Part shown: piece by piece, positions 43,191 to 50,868 of the stretch
Numbering within the stretch: position 1 is the first letter of the stretch
Layout of the letters: each line of letters begins with the position of its first letter
Assembly: GCA_047974745.1 (NCBI GenBank)
Contig: JBKECO010000011.1
Coordinates: 1-64,000 of the forward strand
Source of the DNA: JBKECO01 sp047974745
GTDB lineage: Bacteria > Bacillota > Clostridia > Lachnospirales > Lachnospiraceae
Reading direction: 5' to 3'
Length of the DNA stretch: 64,000 bases
The notes under the pieces: generated by a model
Database searches by the model: none
What the model saw: only the letters and a program-made list of their open reading frames with translations
What the model was told of the DNA's origin: nothing
Translations under genes and position numbers: made by a program

Positions 43191-44192
43191 TTAAATATTT
43201 GCGGCTGCACGAACTGCACCGATCACTATATTTCCCTTTATTTCTGATACAGGTGCCCCTCTCGAACAGTCACATACAATTTTATTAAATCCCTGCAGCA
43301 TCGGTCCATAGGCATTCGCATGACCAAAGGTCTGAATCAGTTTCACCGCTGTATTTCCCACATTCAAATCTGGCCAGATCAGTATATTTGCTTTTCCAGC
43401 CACTTTACTGTCTCGCGTAACCTTCTTGGATGCGACTTCGATATTTATTGCTGCATCTAACTGAAATTCTCCATCGATATTTAAATCAGGTCTTTTTTCA
43501 TTTGCGATCCGAACTGCATCAACGACTTTATCGATCAATTCTCCATCTCCACTTCCCAGAGTAGAATAACTGATCATTGCACATCTGGGATCCCAATCCA
43601 GCAGGCTCTTCACGGTATCACATGCTGAAATTGCAATATCCGCCATCTGTTCTGCCGTTGGGTTCGTGCACACTGCACTGTCACCTACTGCCAGCAGGGA
43701 ACCTTCACTGCCTTGGTAACCTGGTATGTCGCAAAGACCAATACTGGAAATCGTACTGATTCCTTCTTTTAAGCCGATCATCATCTGCCCCGCCAAAAGA
43801 ACGTCCCCTGTCGTATTATCGATTCCTGCAAAGGTAACTCCAACTTCACCGACAGCCTGCATCACCATAGCGTAATACAATGGGTCTTCCATCCTTCTGC
43901 CAACTGCCTTCTCTTTTAAAAGTACTCCTGGAAGCGACACATATTCATCGATCAGTTTCTTTTTGCGTGTTTCCTCATTCACATCTGCGAACAAAAATAC
44001 ATTTGTTTCATATCCTCGTTCCATACACAATGCTCTTAATATATCTTCCTCTCCAACAAGCATCGGTTTTATGTAGCCCTCTTTTCCCGTTTCATAAGCC
44101 GCCTGCATCATTTTTGCATTCGAAGCCTCCGGAAAGGCTACGATCTGAGGGTCATTTTTCGCTTTTGCATAGAGCTGATTCAATATACTCAC
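43191..44192 (-). CDS. pta: Phosphotransacetylase (phosphate acyltransferase)
   Basis: This 333-aa enzyme interconverts acetyl-CoA and acetyl phosphate, allowing ATP recovery by acetate kinase. It has the Pta pattern, with MVGEEDILRALCMERGYE, FAGIDNTTGDVLLAGQMMIGL, MISYSTLGSGDGELIDKV, DGEFQLDAAI and NILIWPDLNVGNTAVKLIQ followed by FGHANAYGP. It starts at a GTG (44192) with AAAGGA upstream; no ATG fits the N-terminus. It is the first gene of the long leftward series and is 55 bp before the phosphopantetheinyl transferase. A phosphate butyryltransferase-like specificity cannot be excluded. A TetR-type gene is divergent. Confidence 0.88.
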   Translation of the reverse strand: MSILNQLYAKAKNDPQIVAFPEASNAKMMQAAYETGKEGYIKPMLVGEEDILRALCMERGYETNVFLFADVNEETRKKKLIDEYVSLPGVLLKEKAVGRRMEDPLYYAMVMQAVGEVGVTFAGIDNTTGDVLLAGQMMIGLKEGISTISSIGLCDIPGYQGSEGSLLAVGDSAVCTNPTAEQMADIAISACDTVKSLLDWDPRCAMISYSTLGSGDGELIDKVVDAVRIANEKRPDLNIDGEFQLDAAINIEVASKKVTRDSKVAGKANILIWPDLNVGNTAVKLIQTFGHANAYGPMLQGFNKIVCDCSRGAPVSEIKGNIVIGAVRAAANI

Positions 44193-44372
44193 TTGATCTA
44201 CATCCTTTCAAATTTATTAGATTTCTTGCGAAACCACTGATTCTACTGTATAATTTGTGATGTATCTGCTTCTATTATAGGAATCATTCTAGATAGAAAA
44301 CAGAACAGTACTGATATGTTTGTTAAATTCATACACTTTTATAAAATATGTCTAAAAAGGAGTTCCATACGA

Positions 44373-45023
44373 ATGCAAAAATCCGATCTGACCAGGCAAA
44401 AAATCAAAGAAGTATATGTACAGAATATAGAATTCACAAAATGGGACAAAATTACTGTAAAGCAGATCTGCGAATCTGCAAGCATCACCCGCGGTACATT
44501 TTATCAGTATTTTAATGATATCTATGATTTGATGGAGCAGATCGAAACGCCTCTCGTGAAAGAGATCGAAGAAAAGTACAAAATTGCTTCCCGCAAACTG
44601 GCGAAAGCATATCTGCCTCAGCATTTCGAAGAACACTTTGACTATTCTCCCCCTGGCATCCTTCTTACATGGTTCGATTTCTGCCAATGCCACAGGGAAG
44701 AAATGGCGATTTTGCTAGGCAGTAATGGCGACCCCTATTTTACCTCAAAGCTTAAGATCATCATTAAAGAACAGATCAGTACAATGATGGATCAGGATGG
44801 AATGCCGAATGATGAGCTCCGATCTCACTTTTCCAAGATATTCCTGGAACTGCATTTTATGGCCGCAAAAACCTGGCTCTCATCCGATGAGGACAGTTTT
44901 CTTCCAATCGAATCTATTATCAACCTATTAAATACCATGAGAGTCGGAGCAAACTATCTTACTTACAGAAGGCTGACCTCTCCAGATTTTGATATGAAAA
45001 TGAAAATTCCATCTGATGAATAA
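44373..45023 (+). CDS. TetR/AcrR-family transcriptional regulator
   Basis: This is a 216-aa regulator with an N-terminal TetR helix-turn-helix (TRQKIKEVYVQNIEFTKWDK, ITVKQICESASITRGTFYQYF, NDIYDLMEQ). A C-terminal ligand-binding helical domain has no family signature. It is divergent from pta, so it is the natural candidate to control the pta-ACP-thiolase series, with an acyl or aromatic ligand possible. AAAAAGGAG lies ten bases before the ATG at 44373; upstream in-frame codons are not used. Confidence 0.85.
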   Translation: MQKSDLTRQKIKEVYVQNIEFTKWDKITVKQICESASITRGTFYQYFNDIYDLMEQIETPLVKEIEEKYKIASRKLAKAYLPQHFEEHFDYSPPGILLTWFDFCQCHREEMAILLGSNGDPYFTSKLKIIIKEQISTMMDQDGMPNDELRSHFSKIFLELHFMAAKTWLSSDEDSFLPIESIINLLNTMRVGANYLTYRRLTSPDFDMKMKIPSDE

Positions 45024-45038
45024 TTAATTCAATAACAG

Positions 45039-45089
45039 AAAAAGAGACCCTCGCATCGGATACATCGAACATACGAGAAGTCTCTTTTT
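45039..45089. terminator. Bidirectional terminator between the TetR gene and the deglycosidase operon
   Basis: AAAAAGAGAC and GTCTCTTTTT form perfect outer arms, with CTCG/CGAG pairing partly inside. A and T tails on either side suit both convergent transcripts. Confidence 0.82.
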
Positions 45090-45098
45090 CCATTATTC

Positions 45099-46154
45099 TT
45101 ATTCCAAAATCAGTCTCGTCATCATCTCATGATGTCTTCTGACCTGTTCTATTTCATCGACAAGATACTCTTCTCCTCGATCCTGCTGATCTCGTTGTCC
45201 TTCAAATTCTGAATTGATATATCCATCATATCCATTTTCTTTTAGAATTCTGATTGGCGTCGCATAATCTATGGACAGATCCTCATAGCAGTCAGGCTTG
45301 CCTGGTATTTCTGTCATATCATAGAATTTACCATGCATACTTACAATGTATGGTACGATTTCTGCAAGATCCTTCACATTTGCAGACGCCTCATGCAGGC
45401 GCATGCGCTCGATCGTTCCCAGATCCAGTCCATGATCCGGATATTTTTCCCCAAGCACATGAATAAGTTCTTCAAATCCATAAAGTGCTGCATTCTCCCG
45501 AATAAAATCGATGGATTCAGGATTTTTTGCATGACGTTTTGCATAATCAACTGCCACCCGGGAGGGACTGTGCTGAAAGATACCAAAATCCGGTACCAGA
45601 CCTACATGCTTACTGCCTGTACGATCCGCAAGCTCCATGATCTGATCTGCCATTCTAAAATCAAGTGCCGCACCCATTCCCATCGTTGGTTTCGTTTTTC
45701 CGGCCGCCTTGATCGGCAGTGGTGCATGGATCTCTTTTCCGATTCTCACATTGTACTTCTCTGCTGTATCAAGTGCCATTTCAATGACATCAATTGGCAC
45801 AAGGCAAAGGGGTCTGACATTTTTAAATCCAAGCCTGGAGGCAAGAATAATGTCTGATTTCAATCGTTCCGCTGCTTCCTTGTGGTTCATGATATGATCA
45901 CGGAACTGATGTACATCTAGATAAATATCCATAGTTACCGCATTCATCTCATATCTGGCGATCTGATTTCGAAATGCAGCAACGAATTGTTCGGTCGGAA
46001 ATGGATAGCCTGTAATGATCGCCTCATCGATAATTTCAATTCCATCGGTATTCAGATTTTCACGAACTTCCCGGATCATACCTTTCCAGTCTATTTTCTT
46101 AAAGAATTGCGTCTGCTGGTAGCTATATAAGGATACCCCTCTTTTAATTCCCAT
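45099..46154 (-). CDS. C-glycoside deglycosidase alpha-subunit-like protein (PF01261 TIM barrel)
   Basis: This is a 351-aa xylose-isomerase-like TIM barrel. Candidate metal ligands are Glu141 (IGKEIHAPLP), Asp189 (LVPDFGIFQ), His274 (VSMHGKFYDM) and Glu316 (INSEFEGQR). These blocks are the ones I associate with the catalytic subunit of C-glycoside deglycosidases (Dfg, Dgp and Car systems). Those cleave the C-C bond of 3-oxo-C-glucosyl flavonoids by Mn-dependent beta-elimination. The start at 46154 overlaps the stop of the beta-like gene by one base (TAATG), as expected for a two-subunit enzyme; AAAGGAGGG precedes it. The alternative is a sugar-phosphate isomerase/epimerase, but the partner gene argues against it. 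Confidence 0.82.
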   Translation of the reverse strand: MGIKRGVSLYSYQQTQFFKKIDWKGMIREVRENLNTDGIEIIDEAIITGYPFPTEQFVAAFRNQIARYEMNAVTMDIYLDVHQFRDHIMNHKEAAERLKSDIILASRLGFKNVRPLCLVPIDVIEMALDTAEKYNVRIGKEIHAPLPIKAAGKTKPTMGMGAALDFRMADQIMELADRTGSKHVGLVPDFGIFQHSPSRVAVDYAKRHAKNPESIDFIRENAALYGFEELIHVLGEKYPDHGLDLGTIERMRLHEASANVKDLAEIVPYIVSMHGKFYDMTEIPGKPDCYEDLSIDYATPIRILKENGYDGYINSEFEGQRDQQDRGEEYLVDEIEQVRRHHEMMTRLILE

Positions 46155-46621
46155 TACTGACACCCTCCTTTCTGGAGTTCAAGTACAAATTCACAGATAT
46201 TGGCTGTCTTTCCAGAGCCTTCTCCCTGACCAGGAACAGGTGGATTCCGAAGCCACTCCTCATCCCATGGCATGTAGCCATACTGAGCAAGTATTGACTG
46301 CTGCAGCCCAATGATATGTGTTCCCTCAGACAGACCGCCTTCTTTCGTCACATACACATAGCCCTCATCATCATAATCCCAGTGCTCCCATACACAGGTC
46401 TTGATTTCTTCATAATCTCGGGGTTCAATTCCATTGATCTCGAATTTCTGCAGTGCCTTTGGGTATTCTATTCCATCACAATTAATATAATATCCATTGT
46501 GCAGGGATAAAAAGCAGCCTCTGTAGTCAGCAATTCTGACAGCAAATTTAAATCCGACTGCCTGTCCGTTTTCATAGACATTTTCTAAACTGTTCTTTCG
46601 AATGAGATACTGATCAAACAT
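46154..46621 (-). CDS. C-glycoside deglycosidase beta-subunit-like protein (DUF6379)
   Basis: This is a 155-aa beta-sandwich-like protein (MFDQYLIRKNSLENVYENG, GFKFAVRIADYRGCFLS, YYINCDGIEYP). It has a GLSEGTHIIGLQQSI segment and a C-terminal CEFVLELQKGGC. I recognise it as the small subunit that partners the TIM-barrel protein in C-deglycosidases; this small domain does not occur with ordinary sugar isomerases. It follows the ABC permease gene by 38 bp in the same operon. Its role is to complete the active site and aglycone pocket of the complex. Confirmation would need a profile search. Confidence 0.8.
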   Translation of the reverse strand: MFDQYLIRKNSLENVYENGQAVGFKFAVRIADYRGCFLSLHNGYYINCDGIEYPKALQKFEINGIEPRDYEEIKTCVWEHWDYDDEGYVYVTKEGGLSEGTHIIGLQQSILAQYGYMPWDEEWLRNPPVPGQGEGSGKTANICEFVLELQKGGCQ

Positions 46622-46659
46622 GTCACTCCTCCTTTTACACTTGTTGTAAGATCCATTTG

Positions 46660-47568
46660 TTATTCCTTTACGCCTCCAAGAGAAATGCCGGCAATAAATG
46701 CCTTTTGGAAAAATGGATATAGGATCATGATCGGCACAATACCTATAACAGCCATAGCCATACGGATACTCGTTCCCGGCATTTTTGCCGCTGCAGCTGC
46801 TGCATCTCCGGCCTGTGACATAGAGGATAATGCACTTAAATTATCGATAATACTTTTTAACAGCTGCTGCAGCGAATACATCTTCGTATCACTGATATAA
46901 TAGAGTCCGTTGATCCAGTCATTCCAGTAGCCTAAGCCCACCATTAGACCGATGGTAGCAAGTATAGGCAGCGATAGCGGAAGAACAATTTTGAAGTAGA
47001 TATAGAACTCTCCGGCTCCATCTATCTTTGCCGCTTCAATCAGTGCCGGATGGATATTCGACGAGAAATTATTCTTATATAAAATAATATAAAAGCCATT
47101 CATCAGCAGTGTAGGCAAAATCAGTGCCCATAGTGTATTTTTTACATGAAATGCCTGAGTCCACATAATATAGGATGGTACGATTCCACCATTGAACAGC
47201 ATGGTAAAAAACACGATGAATGTGATGATCTTAGAACGTTTGTAATCCCGTCTGGATAGTGGCCATGCCAGCATAGGTCCTACGAGCAGACTGATCAAGG
47301 TTCCGCTGATCGTAACAAAAAATGTTATTCCATATGCCCTAAATACCCTTTCCGCATTGGATTTGAACAGATATTCATATGCATAGAAGGAAATTTTTCT
47401 GGGAATAAAGGTATATCCCTGACTGAGTAATGTTGCTTCATCCGAGATGGATGAGGAAACCAGTAAAAGGAATGGCAGCAATGCACATAGTGCAAGCAAC
47501 CCTAAAATGATAAATATCAGAAGCTGATAGGATCTATCCGATCTGCTTTTCACACTTGAGTCTTCCAT
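46660..47568 (-). CDS. Carbohydrate ABC transporter permease (LplC/YtcP type)
   Basis: This is a 302-aa inner-membrane permease with six helices. It carries the EAA loop that contacts the ATPase (HPALIEAAKIDGAGEFYIYFKIVLPLSLP). The N-terminal LLLVSSSISDEATLLSQGYTF and C-terminal PFFQKAFIAGISLGGVKE are typical of the LplC/YtcP group that imports complex saccharides. It pairs with the LplB-like permease 15 bp upstream and the lipoprotein before it. No ATPase gene is present, so a shared MsmK-type ATPase encoded elsewhere must serve. Confidence 0.92.
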   Translation of the reverse strand: MEDSSVKSRSDRSYQLLIFIILGLLALCALLPFLLLVSSSISDEATLLSQGYTFIPRKISFYAYEYLFKSNAERVFRAYGITFFVTISGTLISLLVGPMLAWPLSRRDYKRSKIITFIVFFTMLFNGGIVPSYIMWTQAFHVKNTLWALILPTLLMNGFYIILYKNNFSSNIHPALIEAAKIDGAGEFYIYFKIVLPLSLPILATIGLMVGLGYWNDWINGLYYISDTKMYSLQQLLKSIIDNLSALSSMSQAGDAAAAAAKMPGTSIRMAMAVIGIVPIMILYPFFQKAFIAGISLGGVKE

Positions 47569-47583
47569 ATCGTTCCTCCTTTC

Positions 47584-48972
47584 TTAGAATAGGGCATTTT
47601 CTTTATCTACCTTACGAACAATCAGGTTCACAGATATAACAATAATAAATCCTACGATTGCCTGATAGGTACTAGCAGCAGACGCCACAGAAATATTATT
47701 GAGAACCATCAAACTTCGGTAAACATAAGTGTCGATTGTATTTGTGACCGGATAAAGAGCGCCCGAGTCCATAGGAACCTGGTAAAAGAGACCAAAGTCA
47801 GAATAAAAGATTCTTCCGACCTGTAGAAGCATAAGTGTAATGATCGTTGGTTTTAATAGCGGAAGCGTCACAAAACGAATCTGTTTCCATCTGCTGCAGC
47901 CATCCACTCTGGCAGCTTCATATAAGCTTTTGTCAATTCCAACAATAGAAGAAAGAAAAATAATCGCACTGTAACCGATCTGCTTCCAGATATATACGGC
48001 CACAAGTATGAATGGCCAGTACATCTTTTCAGAGTAAAAATTTATTTCATTTCCATCTCCGAGCATTTTATTTACAAGTCCAGTTTCATTACTTAGAAAA
48101 GCAAATACAATATATGCAACAATAACAGTCGAAATCAGCTGTGGCAGTAAAATACTTGTCTGAAAGAACTTTTGGAATGCTTTACTGAAAATATCAGCAA
48201 GACAGATTCCGACAATAATACCCATCACTGTTCCGAGAATTATAAATACCAAATTATAAAGCAGTGTATTCCTTGTAATAATAAATGCATCGCTCTGGAA
48301 GAAGTTTCCGTTGTTTGCAAAAAGCACTTTGAAGTTCTGCAGTCCCACCCAGGGACTTTTAAAAATGCCGAGACTATAGTCGATCTGTTTGAATGCAATT
48401 GCGATTCCGATCATAGGGATATAGTTATTTACAATAAAGTATAATAGACCGGGTATAATCATAAAATCTAATGTAGATATCACTTTGCTCTTCCATAATT
48501 TGCGCAGACCAAAGATCACAAGCAGCAGGCTCACTAGAACAGCGATTATGCTTCCATAAGAAATACCGACACTTTTTGCCTTTTTCATAAGAGATTCCAG
48601 CTGCATTGCAAGCACAATGTTCGCGATCAGACTGACCACTGCTGCGATCGTCAATGCGGCAGCTGCATATTTCTCACCAATTTTTCTATGCGTAATAGAA
48701 ATGATCAGTATCAGGACTGCAACAATTGGTATGATAAAAATGAAATAGGAAGGAGGCACCACTATACTCCCGCCAGCGATAGTCTTTCCCAGAAATAATT
48801 CCAGTCCAGTTACCGTATAGGTCACTTTTTTGTAGGTATAGCTCGCAAAGGGCAGAAAAAATGAAACTGCTAACAGTACCGATAGTATCATTCCTTCGAG
48901 TATAATGCGATTTGAAGAATAAATGATCTCCTTCTCTCCAGAAGGCTGAACCCGTGTTTCTTTCCGTTTCAT
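47584..48972 (-). CDS. ABC transporter permease (LplB type) with extra N-terminal membrane domain
   Basis: This is a 462-aa permease. The C-terminal 290 residues are a standard LplB-type sugar permease (YIPMIGIAIAFKQIDYSLGI, EAA loop SLYEAARVDGCSRWKQIRFV followed by TLPLLKP). Ahead of it is an unusual extension of about 170 residues with four additional hydrophobic helices (EGMILSVLLAVSFFLPFAS, FIFIIPIVAVLILIISIT, AALTIAAVVSLIANIVLA, SIIAVLVSLLLVIFGL). LplB-type permeases are normally about 300 aa. The extension may be a regulatory or binding-protein docking domain; that is inference. A large hairpin separates it from the binding-protein gene. Confidence 0.9.
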   Translation of the reverse strand: MKRKETRVQPSGEKEIIYSSNRIILEGMILSVLLAVSFFLPFASYTYKKVTYTVTGLELFLGKTIAGGSIVVPPSYFIFIIPIVAVLILIISITHRKIGEKYAAAALTIAAVVSLIANIVLAMQLESLMKKAKSVGISYGSIIAVLVSLLLVIFGLRKLWKSKVISTLDFMIIPGLLYFIVNNYIPMIGIAIAFKQIDYSLGIFKSPWVGLQNFKVLFANNGNFFQSDAFIITRNTLLYNLVFIILGTVMGIIVGICLADIFSKAFQKFFQTSILLPQLISTVIVAYIVFAFLSNETGLVNKMLGDGNEINFYSEKMYWPFILVAVYIWKQIGYSAIIFLSSIVGIDKSLYEAARVDGCSRWKQIRFVTLPLLKPTIITLMLLQVGRIFYSDFGLFYQVPMDSGALYPVTNTIDTYVYRSLMVLNNISVASAASTYQAIVGFIIVISVNLIVRKVDKENALF

Positions 48973-49006
48973 ATTTGGATTCCTTTCTGATATTACCCAT
49001 AAATTT

Positions 49007-49050
49007 CGTTCATTGATTTGACGAAGTAAGATTCATCAAATCAATGAACG
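49007..49050 (-). other. Intercistronic hairpin after the binding-protein gene
   Basis: CGTTCATTGATTTGA (49007-49021) and TCAAATCAATGAACG (49036-49050) are perfect 15-bp arms. On the minus strand it follows the stop codon of the binding protein by 11 bases and is not followed by a T run. It is therefore more likely an mRNA-stabilising or partial-attenuation element than a full terminator. Confidence 0.65.
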
Positions 49051-49061
49051 TGGTGCCTGTA

Positions 49062-50639
49062 TTATTTACTTGCCATAAATGCATCCAGCTGTTCCTGGTA
49101 GGCTGCAATTACCTTATCGATTCCTGCTGCTGTCATCTTATCCTGGAACTCTTTCAGTGTTCCTTCTACATCACTATAGGAACCAGCTCCAAGACCTGCT
49201 TTGTACTGTTGTACCACATTAAAACATGCTGTTAACTCTGTTTCATATTCTGTTGCATCAAAGGAGAATCCCATATATTCAGAAATTGGTGCTGAATCCT
49301 GCTCTGCTTTTTGTACTGCTCTAAAGTCTGCTCCATTACCTTCCCATGGCATGGTAATGAACTGGTTTCCATTCAGGAAGTCTGACATATGATAGGTCAC
49401 AGTTTCTGCTGTTACCCCATCCGGATAAGTTGCTTCCCCATTCGCTTCTACCCAGTCTCTGCCTTCAACGCCCCATGCTAAAATATTCTGGATATCAGAG
49501 CTTGAATACATTAAATTCAACATTTTCACTGCTGCTTCTGGCTCTTCTGCTGTAATAGGAACTGCAAATCCAAATTTCAGAGTCGATCCCGTCGATAATA
49601 CTGCATCTGTCACTTTTGTTGCCACGATTTCATAACCCGTGGAAGCTTCTTTGGTCTCGGCAGCTCCAAGCTCACCGGTAACAACATAAGAAAAGGCAAC
49701 ATTGTTCTTAATTAAAGTGTCAGCAAAATCCTGTGCTGTTCCTGCATCTTTATAGATCAGACCTTTCTGATACCAGTCAGCAGTTCTTGTCACTGCACTT
49801 GCATATTCATCGGAAAAATATACACATCCGACTTTTCCATCTGTTCCTGCATAAATCATGTTATACGTATCGCCAAGGGTATCGAATCCTCTGCCATCAG
49901 AGAAGTTGTCCCCATTTGTAAAAAATGGCATAACTGTTAATACACTGCCCTCTGCGTCGCTGTTTGCAACAGGAGCCAGGTCTGTATTCTCTTTTACTGC
50001 CTGAAGAATCTCTTCGTATTCCGCCCATGTAGTCATATTCTGTGCTTTTTCAGTAAGACCGAGCTGATCGAGAACATCTTTTCTCATAATGACATACAGG
50101 CTGCTTGCAAGAAGTCTGTTCGCTGCAACTCCGTATACCCCGTCTGTTGTTGTTGTGCCTTGTAAAAAGTCACCCAGTTCTGATTGTATATCGCTACCAT
50201 ATTCGTCGAGGAGATCGCTGATATCCATCAACTGATTTTGTCCCTTAAAGGATGTATAGGATGCTCCCGGAACAGGTGTATACATCAATAAATCAAGCTT
50301 TTCATTTGCCTGTATTTCCATAGGAATCTGTGTTCCATAGGTTGCAGGATCTAAAAACTCCATATTAACATGCACATTGATCTCTGACTCTGTAATTGCA
50401 TTGATTGCTTCCACCACTGCATCTGTCTTACTTGTATCTGTCACGCCAAGTGTCATCCAAGCTATGTTAATTTCCGCCATTTCTTCATCTTCAACTTCTG
50501 CATCTGCTGATTCTGTCGATGTTGTGTCAACCGATTCCGTTGTAGTCCCCGTAGATGCCTGTTCTGAGTTTCCACATGCAGCCAGCATCGTTGCAACCAG
50601 TGTAACAGCCATTAACATTGAAACAATTTTCTTTCTCAT
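49062..50639 (-). CDS. Extracellular sugar-binding lipoprotein of the ABC importer
   Basis: This is a 525-aa lipoprotein with signal MRKKIVSMLMAVTLVATML and lipobox LAAC (Cys22). A Ser/Thr/Glu-rich linker follows, then a large type 1 binding fold (INIAWMTLGVTDTSKTDAV, IQANEKLDLLMYTPVPGASY). The length and pairing with LplB/LplC permeases match the LplA-type family that binds larger saccharides or glycosides. It is the first gene of the leftward deglycosidase operon, with AAAAAGGAGG before its ATG and a TATAAT at 50668-50673 on the minus strand. Its ligand is the operon's substrate, presumed to be a glycoside. Confidence 0.92.
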   Translation of the reverse strand: MRKKIVSMLMAVTLVATMLAACGNSEQASTGTTTESVDTTSTESADAEVEDEEMAEINIAWMTLGVTDTSKTDAVVEAINAITESEINVHVNMEFLDPATYGTQIPMEIQANEKLDLLMYTPVPGASYTSFKGQNQLMDISDLLDEYGSDIQSELGDFLQGTTTTDGVYGVAANRLLASSLYVIMRKDVLDQLGLTEKAQNMTTWAEYEEILQAVKENTDLAPVANSDAEGSVLTVMPFFTNGDNFSDGRGFDTLGDTYNMIYAGTDGKVGCVYFSDEYASAVTRTADWYQKGLIYKDAGTAQDFADTLIKNNVAFSYVVTGELGAAETKEASTGYEIVATKVTDAVLSTGSTLKFGFAVPITAEEPEAAVKMLNLMYSSSDIQNILAWGVEGRDWVEANGEATYPDGVTAETVTYHMSDFLNGNQFITMPWEGNGADFRAVQKAEQDSAPISEYMGFSFDATEYETELTACFNVVQQYKAGLGAGSYSDVEGTLKEFQDKMTAAGIDKVIAAYQEQLDAFMASK

Positions 50640-50868
50640 ATAGTAATACCTCCTTTTTTATAGTTTCATTATATTGCATTGAAATAATTTGAAATCACCT
50701 TTCCTTATCGAATTTAACCTAGATACCTTTCAATTTTCGTTCGAAATAGAATGTAGAAAAAAACATCGAATTAATCTTAATATTTTCATAGATTCGTTAA
50801 TTTTTTTATGCTATAATTTGTGCAAATAACCATTTATCTTCCTTTTTTTAATCAAAATCGAGGTCACT

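Noticed and set aside
46660..50639. ATPase subunit of the importer
   Set aside because: No Walker A/ABC signature protein is encoded in or near the operon; a shared ATPase elsewhere is assumed.
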